9,614 nucleotides of DNA from contig CAKQON010000069.1 in assembly GCA_934255515.1 (NCBI GenBank), positions 1 through 9,614 of the forward strand, given 5' to 3'. The notes below the pieces were generated by a model. The model searched no databases, was not told the origin of the DNA, and saw only the letters and a list, made by a program, of their open reading frames with translations. This document shows, one piece after another, positions 1 through 6,154 of the stretch. This DNA comes from an uncultured Sutterella sp. (GTDB lineage: Bacteria; Pseudomonadota; Gammaproteobacteria; Burkholderiales; Burkholderiaceae_F). Position numbers and translations under genes: made by a program. Position 1 is the first letter of the stretch; each line of letters opens with the position of its first letter.

Positions 1-13
1 TAAACAACCGAAT

Positions 14-187
14 TTATGTGTTGGGTCCGGATTTTCCGGTTGCAGTCATAAAAATTGGCACTTGCTCAGACCTTCCCTTGTCGCCTCGCCTAATGTCGGC
101 TGAGGCTGCCTTCTGGAGATTCAAAGTCATTTGTGACATAAGCTGGTTATTGGCCTCTACAGCATGAATAATGCTCTCCACAGAAGA
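14..187 (-). pseudogene. possible C-terminal remnant of an unrecognised protein
   Basis: On the minus strand a frame stays open from about 187 to a TAA at 14-16. From a possible GTG at 179-181 it encodes 55 residues beginning VESIIHAVEANNQLMSQMTL and ending KSGPNT. The composition looks protein-like, with an amphipathic first half and a polar tail, rather than like the Arg/Ala-rich shadows typical of GC-rich DNA. The same frame meets a TGA just upstream (about 194-196). I see no Shine-Dalgarno sequence, and the third positions are less GC-rich than in the neighbouring genes. I do not recognise the family. It could be the end of a degraded or acquired gene, or chance. The rest of 1-287 shows no open frame worth calling. 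Confidence 0.25.
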
Positions 188-236
188 ACCCGTAAGTCAA
201 GGCTGAGAAAACGCGAGCATCCTGAAGTGCGCAGCC

Positions 237-254
237 TGCGTTATCCGCAACGCA
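237..254. repeat. short inverted repeat TGCGTT-N6-AACGCA
   Basis: This is a perfect 6-bp inverted repeat around a 6-nt spacer, 34-51 nt beyond the stop codon of the minus-strand AraC-type gene. It has no T-run on either side, so it is at best a weak transcript end for that gene. It may be fortuitous. Confidence 0.25.
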
Positions 255-287
255 AACACGCCGAAGTGCGGCTCTCCTGATATTGGC

Positions 288-1286
288 TCAGAAGGATACC
301 GGGCTCGAAGCATAGCCGAGGGCTTCGTGATGGATCACCTCCTCCCGGGGCGTACGTCCGAAGTATCGTCGGAAGTCGGTCGTAAACTGACTCGCACTCT
401 GATAGCCCACTGACTGAGCCGTAATCGCTACGCTTCGCTTTTCTGCGGTCAGCAGCCGCCGGGCTTCAAAGAGTCTCAGATTCTTTTGGTACCGGATCGG
501 CGAACAACCCGCGAGTGCATGAAAGTGTCGGCGAAAAGTAGCGGGCGACATGTGTACGGAATTCGCAAGCGCATCGGCTTCAATGTCCTCGCGGTAATGT
601 TCCCGAATGAAATTCATCGCGTTCATGATGCGCCGCGAACGGGATCCTGAAGCATAGAGGCTCCTGATCCTGGGGCCGAGTTCGGAGATCAGGAGCCGCG
701 CATAGATCTCGCGCTTCACGATCGGCACGAGCACCTGGGCCTCAGGCTTCCCCGAGAATGAAAGCAGCCTTTCGAAGGATTCGCAGATTTCATCGGAACA
801 GTCGATGACGAAAACGGGCTTCGATTCCGTTTCCGCAGGAAGGAGGCTTTCCGGCATGGTCGAAATGATGTACGACAAGACTTCCGGCTCGAGCTTTAGT
901 ACCAGCGAAAGGAAGGGCTTATCCGGAGATGCCTCTTCAATAACCGTTTAGGAAGGTCGGTTGATGCAGTTGACGACGCACTTTCCCCTTCCATAAACGA
1001 AGCGTTCGCCGGAGACGGTCGTGCTTTTCTGGCCCTGGAGAATAAGGGCGGCAAAGAGCGATACAAAAGTTCTGCGCTCGCCCGATCCGGTTGTCACCAC
1101 AACGCTCAACCCCTCAATTCCGGTGTCGTGGTAGCCCTCCCGAAGCGCATAGAGCTTGATCAGATCCAGCATTTTCGGTTCAAGGAGCTTCATAACGAGA
1201 ACTTTCCAAAAGGAATGCACAACTTTCATCATGAAGCTTAGCGCGGGACTCTGCTGAAAGATTTCAAAACTGCTCTCATTGATCAT
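288..1286 (-). pseudogene. AraC-family transcriptional regulator, interrupted by an in-frame stop
   Basis: Two open segments (1286-948 and 878-288) lie in the same frame. The stretch between them contains no other stop, so a single TAA at 948-950 (codon 113 counted from 1286) splits one gene of about 332 codons. The N-terminal part carries the AraC_N-type cupin-like sensor, including the motif LILQGQKSTTVSGERFVYG at about residues 82-100. It continues past the stop with VIEEASPDKPFLSLVLKLEP, as the family does. The C-terminal part (about 217-316) is a complete double helix-turn-helix, ending in the typical VGYQSASQFTTDFRRYFGRTPREE. Such regulators often control nearby oxidoreductase or detoxification genes, and this one diverges from the hydrolase at 1429. 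An ATG at 1191-1193, which trims 31 residues, is an alternative start. With the stop, the DNA-binding half can be made only by readthrough or internal initiation (for example TTG at 876-878), so I call it a pseudogene unless the TAA is a sequencing error. Confidence 0.75.
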
Positions 1287-1325
1287 TTTCAGAGCATTGA
1301 TGCGCGAAAACAGAATAGCCTGAAA

Positions 1326-1354
1326 ATTATAAAAAAATATGATGATTTCAACAG
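1326..1354 (-). promoter_or_regulatory. candidate promoter of the AraC-type gene
   Basis: The minus strand reads a perfect -10 box TATAAT (1331-1326) within an A/T run, with a poor -35 match CTGTTG (1354-1349) 17 nt upstream. It would start transcription about 30 nt before the ATG at 1286. Only the -10 box is convincing. The 1287-1428 divergent region would also have to contain the hydrolase promoter, for which I see no clear boxes. Confidence 0.3.
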
Positions 1355-1428
1355 GGTAAGACCTTTCAAGAATTCTGGCTCGGGGAGATTGGGCGGGGTG
1401 TGTATTCGACGACTTTCAGGGTCAAAAG

Positions 1429-2325
1429 GTGCACTTCAAGGACCGCTACGACCTTGAGCTCGAGGGCGACATGTATCTCCCGAAGGGCTTTGATGTCGCG
1501 AAGGCTTCCGAGTACGCGGCGATCATCGTGGGTCACCCCTTCGGCGGCGTGAAGGAGCAGACCTCGGGCCTTTATGCTCAGGAAATGGCTAAGCGCGGCT
1601 TCGTCACGCTCGCCTTCGACCTCGCCTGCAGCGGCGAAAGCGACTGCACGCCGCGTCAGACCGTCTCGGCAGAAACCTACGTAGACGACTTCAGCGCTGC
1701 GGTTGACTTCATCGGGACGCGCGCCTTCGTGAACCGCCAGAAGATTGGCGTTCTTGGCATCTGCGGGAGCGGCGGGTTCGTGATGAGCGCCGCGGCGATC
1801 GACCCGCGTATGAAGGCCGTTGCCACGGTGAGCATGTACGACATGGGACGCCAGCGCCGCCGGGGATTGAACGACTCAGTTTCGCGCAAACAGATGAAGA
1901 AGAATCTCGAGTCGATCGCTGAGGAACGCTGGAAAGATTTCGAAGGCGCGGAGCCTCAAATCATTCCGGGAACGCCCAGGGTCCTACCGGAAAATCCAAA
2001 CCCGATTGCGAAGGAATTCTGGGAGTACTACCGCACGACCCGCGGCGAACATCCCAACTACATCGGGCTTCGCAGAACGAGCGACGCCTCGCTCATGAAT
2101 TTCTTCCCGTTCGCCCAGATCGACCTGATCTCGCCGCGCCCGATCCTCTTTGTTGTGGGCGAGAAGGCGCACTCCCGCTACTTCACGGACGACACCTTCA
2201 GCAAAGCCCGGGAACCGAAGGAACTCTATATTGTTCCCGATGCCGGCCACGTGGATCTCTACGGCAACATGCAGAAGATCCCGTTCGACAAGCTCGAAAG
2301 CTTCTTCAAAACGAATCTGAAGTAA
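1429..2325 (+). CDS. alpha/beta hydrolase with Cys nucleophile (dienelactone hydrolase-like/YcjY-like)
   Basis: The 298-residue protein has an alpha/beta hydrolase fold. The oxyanion segment IIVGHPFGG is at 32-40. The nucleophile elbow GICGSGG (110-116) carries Cys112 where most members have Ser. The late segment VVGEKAHSRYF could give the acid residue, and DAGHVDLY gives His274. This GxCxGG elbow recalls dienelactone hydrolase and the COG1073 group, which cleave esters or lactones; the substrate cannot be told. It lacks a signal peptide as called. The GTG start at 1429 has AGGG 7 nt upstream. However, the conserved strand of the family (here KVHFKDRYDLELEGDMYLP) begins just before this codon, and the upstream frame stays open back to a TAA at 1357-1359 without an ATG or GTG. 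The true start may therefore be CTG at 1375, or the N-terminus may have been lost. It diverges from the broken AraC-type regulator, its likely controller. Confidence 0.8.
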   Translation: MHFKDRYDLELEGDMYLPKGFDVAKASEYAAIIVGHPFGGVKEQTSGLYAQEMAKRGFVTLAFDLACSGESDCTPRQTVSAETYVDDFSAAVDFIGTRAFVNRQKIGVLGICGSGGFVMSAAAIDPRMKAVATVSMYDMGRQRRRGLNDSVSRKQMKKNLESIAEERWKDFEGAEPQIIPGTPRVLPENPNPIAKEFWEYYRTTRGEHPNYIGLRRTSDASLMNFFPFAQIDLISPRPILFVVGEKAHSRYFTDDTFSKAREPKELYIVPDAGHVDLYGNMQKIPFDKLESFFKTNLK

Positions 2326-2356
2326 TGGTCCGAACCTAAACTCCAGTTGATTGATT

Positions 2357-2396
2357 GCGGAAAGGACCTGATTCCTGCAGATCAGGTCCTTTCTGC
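2357..2396. terminator. bidirectional terminator hairpin between hydrolase and pepT
   Basis: A perfect 12-bp stem, AAAGGACCTGAT/ATCAGGTCCTTT (2361-2372 and 2381-2392), has an 8-nt loop. It extends outward by four further pairs, one of them G-T. It lies 31 nt after the hydrolase stop and 22 nt after the pepT stop, between convergent genes. The A-run and T-run at the stem base supply a short U-tract in both directions. Confidence 0.8.
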
Positions 2397-2418
2397 TCAG
2401 CGGAAGCTCCTGAAAAAA

Positions 2419-3705
2419 TCAGCGCAGCGTCGTCACCTCGGCCGACATTTTCCCGAGCTCCACGGCGACCTCATGGGACTTCATGAGCGACTCCACCGGG
2501 AGACATTCGTATACGCCGTGGAAGTTGAGCCCGCCCGTAAAGAAATTAGGCGTGGGCAGACCCATCTCGGAGATGCGGCAGCCGTCAGATCCCCCGCGGA
2601 CCGGATTTTCCACAATATCGAGACCCACCCGGCGGAAGGCTTCGCGCGCGATGTCGCAGACCTTCGGGAAGCGCTCGAGATAGTTCCTGAGGTTGTAGTA
2701 CTGGTCCTTCACAGTGAGCGTCACGCGTCCGCCCCAGACCTTGTTCATCTCCTCAGTCACCTTCCTCGCGTAGGCCTTCCGGTCCTCAAACTTCACGTTG
2801 TCGTGGTCGCGGATCAGCATTCTGACGTCGACGCCGCGAACGGCGCCCGTGATTCCGATCGGGTGAAAGAACCCTTCATACATCGATGTCTTCTCGGGGA
2901 CGCTTTCGGACGGGAAGCGCGAGAGGAAGTCCATCGCCATCCGGATGGCGTTCACCATCTTGTCCTTCGCGGATCCCGGATGAACGTTGAGGCCTTCGAA
3001 ATGCGCCGTCACCATGGCCGCATTAAAGGTTTCAGTATCAAAGCCCCCTCGTTCGCCGCCGTCAACCGTATAGGCATAGGCGGCGCCGAATTCCTGCGGA
3101 TCGAATTTTGCCGTTCCGCGGCCGATTTCCTCGTCAGGCGTCACGCAGAAGCATAAGCGCGCATGCGGAATCTCCGGGTGATCGACAAAGTACTTCGCCG
3201 TTTCAACGAGCACCGCAATGCCTGCCTTGTCGTCGGCGCCGAGAAGCGTCGTGCCGTCCGTGACGACGAGCTTTTCGCCGGCATATTTCCCGACCTCGGG
3301 GAAGCGGTTGAGCGAAAGGACGATGTCCTTTTCCTTGTTGAGGCAAATGTCGCCGCCCGCGTAGTCGATCACCTTCCATTTAGCCGGCGCGCCGCTCGCC
3401 TCTGGCGACGTATCCATGTGCGCGATGAGGCCGAGCGCGGGCGCATCTTCATAACCCTTCGTCGCCTCGATCCAGCCGTAGACGATGCCGTAGGGCGTCA
3501 CGCGGGTTTCGCGGACGCCCACAGACTGGAATTCCTTTTCGAGAAGCGCCGCATAGGCAAGCTGCGCTTTGGTAGAGGGAAAGTCGGGCGACTGCGGGTC
3601 GCTCGTCGTGTCGTACTGCGTATAGGAAAGGAAGCGCTGCAGGATCAGGGGCAGCGACTCAAATTCGGATTTCGAATAATTTCCGTAATAGCTCATTTTC
3701 AGCAT
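2419..3705 (-). CDS. pepT: peptidase T (tripeptide aminopeptidase)
   Basis: Cytoplasmic M20B zinc aminopeptidase that removes the N-terminal residue from tripeptides. The 428 residues compare with 408 in E. coli PepT and align along the whole length. Metal and catalytic positions are in place: His96 and Asp98 in HMDTS, Asp158 in LLGADDKAG, Glu192/Glu193 in TPDEEIG, Asp215 in YTVDGG, and His396 in GGLNFHGVYE. The dimerisation insert with NVHPGSAKDKMVNA is also present at 240-253. I start at ATG 3703-3705 because GGGAG lies 6 nt upstream. The frame is open to an ATG at 3753, but the extra 16 residues are not family-like and would cover that ribosome binding site. It stands alone, divergent from the dcuC-like gene and convergent with the hydrolase. 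It fits an organism living on peptides. Confidence 0.95.
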   Translation of the reverse strand: MLKMSYYGNYSKSEFESLPLILQRFLSYTQYDTTSDPQSPDFPSTKAQLAYAALLEKEFQSVGVRETRVTPYGIVYGWIEATKGYEDAPALGLIAHMDTSPEASGAPAKWKVIDYAGGDICLNKEKDIVLSLNRFPEVGKYAGEKLVVTDGTTLLGADDKAGIAVLVETAKYFVDHPEIPHARLCFCVTPDEEIGRGTAKFDPQEFGAAYAYTVDGGERGGFDTETFNAAMVTAHFEGLNVHPGSAKDKMVNAIRMAMDFLSRFPSESVPEKTSMYEGFFHPIGITGAVRGVDVRMLIRDHDNVKFEDRKAYARKVTEEMNKVWGGRVTLTVKDQYYNLRNYLERFPKVCDIAREAFRRVGLDIVENPVRGGSDGCRISEMGLPTPNFFTGGLNFHGVYECLPVESLMKSHEVAVELGKMSAEVTTLR

Positions 3706-3711
3706 GAACGA

Positions 3712-3716
3712 CTCCC
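3712..3716 (-). promoter_or_regulatory. ribosome binding site that fixes the pepT start
   Basis: The minus strand reads GGGAG followed by 6 nt and ATG at 3705-3703. This supports the shorter protein over the longer open frame starting at 3753. Confidence 0.7.
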
Positions 3717-3857
3717 GAACAGAAAATGTTTTCCCGAATAAAGGGAAATGCATCGAAGTTTAGTCCCGGCATAAGTATTCAACGCAGCGAAAAACAGCGC
3801 GCACCGCCCTACATTAGTGCAAACCCTCTGTCACAGCGGTCTGATACCTTCCCGCAC

Positions 3858-3903
3858 TAGGGAGATGCCCCTATGGATAGTACTGTATTCATTATTAGAA
3901 TAC
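3858..3903. promoter_or_regulatory. two dyads in the pepT/dcuC divergent region (possible operators)
   Basis: Two perfect inverted repeats lie close together: TAGGG-N6-CCCTA (3858-3873) and GTATTC-N7-GAATAC (3885-3890 and 3898-3903). They sit upstream of the dcuC promoter candidate and about 150-200 bp upstream of pepT. Regulator half-sites of 5-6 bp with 6-7-nt spacers are common, but I match neither dyad to a known protein. No FNR-type TTGAT-N4-ATCAA box is seen. Confidence 0.3.
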
Positions 3904-3933
3904 GCAAAATAACTTACATTTCAATAATGTCAT

Positions 3934-3962
3934 CTGAAAATGTTTATTCATTTTCATATGAT
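3934..3962 (+). promoter_or_regulatory. candidate sigma70-type promoter of the dcuC-like gene
   Basis: CTGAAA (3934-3939), a 17-nt spacer and TATGAT (3957-3962) lie in an AT-rich tract. Transcription would begin near 3969, giving a leader of about 25 nt with the ribosome binding site AGGAG at 3979-3983. Confidence 0.45.
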
Positions 3963-3978
3963 GTTTTCTTATACCACC

Positions 3979-3983
3979 AGGAG
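3979..3983 (+). promoter_or_regulatory. ribosome binding site that fixes the dcuC start
   Basis: AGGAG stands 9 nt before ATG 3993-3995. The frame is open back to an ATG at 3873, but the added 40 residues are Ile/Tyr/Ser-rich AT-derived sequence that would run through the promoter candidate. Confidence 0.65.
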
Positions 3984-3992
3984 ACGAAATTC

Positions 3993-5264
3993 ATGACATG
4001 GGAAATGTGGGCGGCGCTCGCCGTAGTCTGCGTAACCGTATACGGACTCTTAAAACGCTGGGAAACGCGCCTTGTGCTTCTTTCCTCGGGCTTCGTCATG
4101 TGCCTGCTGTCGCTCAACCCGATTGCAGCCTTCCAGCAGTTCGACAAGTCGATGACGAGCGCCTCGCTTATCATCGTGATCTGCTCGGCAATGGGCTTTG
4201 CCCGCGTGATGAACATCACGAAGTGCGACCTGCATCTCGTCTCGCTCCTCACGAAGCCCCTCAACAAGCTCGGCATTTTCCTTCTTCCCTGCTGCATGAT
4301 CGTAACGGGCGTCGTCTCGATCGCGATCTCGTCGCTCGCCGGCATGTGCGCCGCGATCGGCCCCACGATCTGCGCCCTCATGATCCGCGCGGGCTTCCGT
4401 CCGGCCATGGCCGCCGCCACGGTGATCGCCTCGACGCTTCCCTCCTTCTGGTCTCCGGGTTCATCTCACAACGGGTTCGTCGCGAAGCTCGCCGACTGGC
4501 CCATCATGGATTACCTCACCTACACGGGCACCCGCACGCTCCTCATTTCGATCGTCTGCATTGTGCTCATGGTCGGCTGCTGCCTGCTCTTCGGCGACTT
4601 CAAGAAGGGCGGTTTTGAGAACGACGGCGTTCATGACGCCGCCAACAAGGTCGACCTCCCCGAACACCCGAACCTCCTCTGGGCTTTCGCGCCTCTCCTT
4701 CCCGTAGTGCTCCTCTTCGTGGTCGCCGTCTGCTTCCCGCAGGTGAAGATTTCGGTTGCGACCGCCATGCTGATCGGCGTGATCTACACGCTACTCGTCA
4801 CGCGCTTCAATCCTGCCGACATCACCCGCAAGTTCTTTGACGGCATGGGTCACGGCTACGGCAGTATTCTCGGCCTCATCATTGCGGCGGGCGTCTTCGC
4901 GGCGGGCCTGCGCTCCTGCGGCGTGATCGACGTCTTCGTCGAGGCGCTTAAAGGCTCTTCCGACCTCGCGAAGCTCGGCGCTGCCATCGGCCCCTACGTT
5001 CTCGGCGTGATGACGGGTTCAGGCGACGCTGCCGCATTCGCCTTCAATGAAGCCGTGACGCCGCATGCGGCCGCTTTCGGCCTCACGATTCCCGACCTCG
5101 GCTACCTCGCGAGCGTCGCCGCAACGTTCGGCCGCGTTTCCTCGCCTCTCGCAGCCGGCGTGATCGTTATCTCCGGCATCGCCGGCGTTTCCCCGATCGA
5201 AGTGATCAAGCGTTCCGCGCCGGTGCAGATCTGCACGCTCACGTTCCTCTTCCTCATCAGCTGA
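3993..5264 (+). CDS. dcuC: DcuC-family C4-dicarboxylate transporter
   Basis: Inner-membrane carrier of 423 residues. About twelve hydrophobic segments can be seen, near 4-20, 27-45, 57-72, 95-113, 116-131, 137-155, 180-200, 229-248, 253-270, 290-306, 330-345 and 385-399. A last short one, 410-423, reaches the C-terminus. A soluble loop spans 201-227. Family signatures occur in the E. coli DcuC order: IIAAGVFAAGL (296-306), MTGSGDAAAFAF (340-351), FGRVSSPLAAGVIV (379-392) and GVSPIEVIKRSA (398-409). DcuC proteins export succinate, or exchange C4-dicarboxylates, during anaerobic growth. The substrate here is inferred, since the wider family (PF03606) also has YfcC-type members. It is monocistronic by its own promoter candidate and two downstream hairpins. 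The protein stops within the last hydrophobic segment, so it ends earlier than E. coli DcuC. Confidence 0.85.
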   Translation: MTWEMWAALAVVCVTVYGLLKRWETRLVLLSSGFVMCLLSLNPIAAFQQFDKSMTSASLIIVICSAMGFARVMNITKCDLHLVSLLTKPLNKLGIFLLPCCMIVTGVVSIAISSLAGMCAAIGPTICALMIRAGFRPAMAAATVIASTLPSFWSPGSSHNGFVAKLADWPIMDYLTYTGTRTLLISIVCIVLMVGCCLLFGDFKKGGFENDGVHDAANKVDLPEHPNLLWAFAPLLPVVLLFVVAVCFPQVKISVATAMLIGVIYTLLVTRFNPADITRKFFDGMGHGYGSILGLIIAAGVFAAGLRSCGVIDVFVEALKGSSDLAKLGAAIGPYVLGVMTGSGDAAAFAFNEAVTPHAAAFGLTIPDLGYLASVAATFGRVSSPLAAGVIVISGIAGVSPIEVIKRSAPVQICTLTFLFLIS

Positions 5265-5284
5265 CGACAATTGCTTTCAGCAAT

Positions 5285-5314
5285 ATCCGGACGCAGTGAA
5301 GCCTGAGTCCGGAT
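5285..5314 (+). terminator. hairpin downstream of dcuC, first of two
   Basis: ATCCGGAC (5285-5292) pairs with GTCCGGAT (5307-5314). Inside, CAG/CTG extends the stem past one G-A mismatch to a 6-nt loop (TGAAGC). It lies 20 nt after the stop codon. No T-run follows, so it may protect the mRNA 3' end or assist the next hairpin rather than terminate alone. Confidence 0.5.
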
Positions 5315-5338
5315 GCCGCCGGCGATCGGATTCGCTTC

Positions 5339-5376
5339 AGAAGGCCCGGATTCCTCGATGGGATTCCGGGCCTTCT
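5339..5376 (+). terminator. strong hairpin terminator downstream of dcuC, second of two
   Basis: A perfect 12-bp stem, AGAAGGCCCGGA/TCCGGGCCTTCT (5339-5350 and 5365-5376), is extended inward past a T-T mismatch by TCC/GGA and a T-G pair. It is followed by CTATTC, a poor U-tract. It is the most stable structure between dcuC and the flavodoxin remnant. The 113 bp from here to 5489 hold only the remnant's ribosome binding site. Confidence 0.7.
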
Positions 5377-5489
5377 CTATTCAACCAGGACTGCGCGAAC
5401 AGTGATTCTTTGAGGGAAAGAGGCATATGAGATCGAGGTCCCGCTTCTAGACTTTTCCTCAAGTTCAAAAGGTTCTTCAGGAGAAGAAC

Positions 5490-6078
5490 ATGACGAATCG
5501 GACTTTTCAGCGCAGAACCTGCCTCAGGGCATTTGCCGGACTTCTCGCCGCTGCGACCGGCTGCCGCGCCACCCATGCATCGGACCCGAAGAAGATGATC
5601 GTTCTCTATTTCTCCTGATCGGGGAGCACGCAGAAGGTCGCTGAGGAAATCCAGCGCCTCACGAGCTGCGGCATCGCGCGGATCGAAACGGTGACACCCT
5701 ACCCGCGCGACTACCAGGCAACGGTGAAGATCGTCGTGCCCGAGCGTGAAAGCAAGGCGTGCCCGCCCATCCGGCCGCTTCCAGATCTCTCCGCCTACGA
5801 CGTAATCGCGATCGGCCACCCCATCAGGGGCGGTCAGATGCCGATGGCATTTCTATACCTTCCTTGAAAATACGGATCTTTCCGGGAAGATGATCTTCCA
5901 CTTCTCCACGAGCGGCGGAAGCGGCCTCGGCAACAGCCTGCAGGAAATCGCGAGGCTCGAACCCAATGCAAAGCTTCTCCCCGGCCATACGGTCTACGGC
6001 TGGGGAGGCGTGAGGGACCTTTCAGTCGTCCGCGGCTGACTTGAAGCCGACAGGATCGCTCTGAAAAGCGGGACTTAA
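5490..6078 (+). pseudogene. exported flavodoxin-like protein, degraded by two nonsense codons and a frameshift
   Basis: An ATG at 5490 has AGGAG 6 nt upstream. The first 35 codons give a twin-arginine-like leader (QRRTCLRAF, a hydrophobic stretch, then ATGC, a weak lipobox). A flavodoxin core follows: MIVLYFS-stop-SGSTQKVAEEI, the FMN-phosphate loop, then YDVIAIGHPIRGGQMPMAF. Three lesions are visible: TGA at 5616-5618 (codon 43, where relatives commonly have Trp), one extra T in TTT 5850-5852 shifting the frame, and TGA at 6037-6039 (again a likely Trp, giving GWLEADRIAL). After correction the frame continues as YTFLENTDLSGKMIFHFSTSGG and YGWGGVRD to TAA 6076-6078, 195 residues in all. The usual Trp of PIWGG is also Arg (AGG at 5826-5828). 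A live gene would bind FMN and act in periplasmic or membrane-anchored electron transfer. I call it dead; draft sequence error is less likely given several separate lesions. Confidence 0.85.
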
Positions 6079-6123
6079 CTTTTTCTTTTTCATCAAGAAG
6101 CCTTCAATTTTTCAGAGAGACAG

Positions 6124-6154
6124 CCTGAGGCGGCAATGCACGTGCCGCCTCAGG
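6124..6154. terminator. bidirectional hairpin between flavodoxin remnant and cyuA
   Basis: CCTGAGGCGGCA (6124-6135) and TGCCGCCTCAGG (6143-6154) form a perfect 12-bp stem with a 7-nt loop. One arm includes the cyuA stop codon (6150-6152). It lies between convergent frames. It is GC-rich, with no T-run directly after it; the T-rich tract at 6079-6096 is more than 25 nt away. Confidence 0.65.

Noticed and set aside
221..272. A possible integron attC or dif-like site in the left non-coding region
   Set aside because: There is only one 6-bp inverted repeat. The core motifs GTTRRRY/RYYYAAC and the dif consensus are not matched.
2347..3156. A 269-codon open frame on the plus strand opposite pepT
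   Set aside because: It is a composition-driven shadow of pepT, rich in His, Arg and Ala. It begins inside the terminator region and resembles no family.
5616..5618. Selenocysteine insertion at the flavodoxin TGA
   Set aside because: Trp, not Cys, is expected at this position, and no convincing SECIS-like stem directly follows. A second TGA and a frameshift lie downstream.
5337..5819. A 160-codon minus-strand open frame opposite the flavodoxin remnant
   Set aside because: The plus strand shows clear flavodoxin motifs over the same bases, while this frame shows none. It runs through the dcuC terminator.
5616..6039. UGA reassigned to tryptophan
   Set aside because: The AraC-type gene, dcuC, pepT and cyuA all end at TGA in this window, TGG is used normally, and the flavodoxin gene also has a frameshift. 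Decay explains the data.
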